A DNA stretch of 64,000 nt from Prorocentrum cordatum (taxonomy: Eukaryota; Sar; Dinophyceae; Prorocentrales; Prorocentraceae). The stretch is from contig CAUYUJ010022534.1 of NCBI GenBank assembly GCA_963575745.1, forward strand, positions 1-64,000. The letters run 5' to 3'. Made by a program: the position numbers and the translations under genes. This document shows, piece after piece, positions 63,713 through 64,000 of the stretch; the stretch's first letter is position 1; each line of letters opens with the position of its first letter. Under the pieces are notes generated by a model. It saw only the letters and a list, made by a program, of their open reading frames with translations, made no database searches and had not been told where the DNA came from.

Positions 63713-64000
63713 ATGGCTTTGAGATTCATCGACAAAAGCCGTGCCGCTAAGTACTCGCATCCGCCAGCTGCCAGCGATGAGGTCGCGGAGGTCCGCGTCG
63801 AGGTGGAAGCGTCCCCTCTGGCGGCCGTCGTCCGCGGCGTCGCGGCGCAGGCAGAGCCAGGGCACCACGTCACGGGCTTGATCGCTGCGTTGACAGAATC
63901 GGGCTTCAAACACATGTCGGATCTGAGCGACATTGGAGCCGACGACTTCGCAGAGCTCGTGCCGGCATTCGCCGCTTGCAACAGCAGCTTCGTCAAAGCC
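63713..64000 (+). CDS. Tyrosine recombinase of element H, N-terminal part
   Basis: 96 codons visible from the ATG at 63713 (MALRFIDKSRAAKY), matching the openings of B, C and G. The visible part covers only the variable N-terminus (MSDLSDIGADDFAELVPAFA resembles DFNDMSVQELRDVWPCLREL in C). Catalytic motifs lie beyond the window end. Confidence 0.85.
   Translation, partial: MALRFIDKSRAAKYSHPPAASDEVAEVRVEVEASPLAAVVRGVAAQAEPGHHVTGLIAALTESGFKHMSDLSDIGADDFAELVPAFAACNSSFVKA

Larger units (their letters stand above)
58704..64000 (+). mobile_element. Element H: apparently intact YR retrotransposon, cut by window end
   Basis: Leader module, gag (60104-61423), pol (61424-63574) and the start of YR (63713 onward) are all open except for the TGA between gag and pol. 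Terminal repeats could not be seen: B1, A2 and B2 would lie past 64000, and A1 is not recognisable without them. With B it is the best candidate for a recently active copy. Confidence 0.88.

Overview
The window is a gene-poor, repeat-saturated, GC-rich eukaryotic segment. I see no conventional host gene, no rRNA or tRNA gene, no CRISPR array and no bacterial-style operon. Nearly all coding signal belongs to one family of tyrosine-recombinase (YR) retrotransposons of the DIRS order, in seven recognisable copies (A, B, C, D, F, G, H) plus one fragment (E). Each complete copy reads gag-like protein, then reverse transcriptase/RNase H (pol), then YR. A motif closely resembling the dinoflagellate spliced leader lies just before every YR start. 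That motif, the GC-rich satellite background and the absence of other genes make a dinoflagellate the best guess for the host; this is inference, not proof.

Layout. 1-8290: satellite S1, about 108-bp monomers in an a-b-c trimer, switching orientation at 5957/5958. 8291-13811: element A (minus strand, frameshifted). 14160-20353: satellites S3 and S2, with short and 985-bp duplications. 20354-33873: element C, inserted in satellite S2, with the apparently intact element B (20996-29330, minus strand) nested in C's gag. 33874-39135: S2 resumes, then the second 985-bp duplicate, S3 and orphan element termini. 39136-45787: element D (plus strand, degenerate, with an 853-bp internal inversion). 46474-46930: RNase H fragment E. 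46958-56364: element G (plus strand), whose gag is split by nested element F (47028-51207, minus strand). 56365-58703: minisatellites and inverted S3. 58704-64000: element H (plus strand), which looks intact but runs off the window.

How the parts work together. B, C and F show the split direct repeats known from PAT/Ngaro-type DIRS elements: A1, then ORFs, then B1-A2, then B2. B and F disrupt other elements without a visible target-site duplication, and removing them restores the interrupted gag. Gag and pol are always in one reading frame separated by a single TGA, which suggests gag-pol is made by UGA readthrough. YR sits downstream as a separate unit behind the spliced-leader-like motif and carries an invariant C-x-C-x7-C-x2-C cluster between its catalytic arginine and its HxxR motif. 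Nesting gives a relative order: satellite S2, then C, then B; and G, then F.
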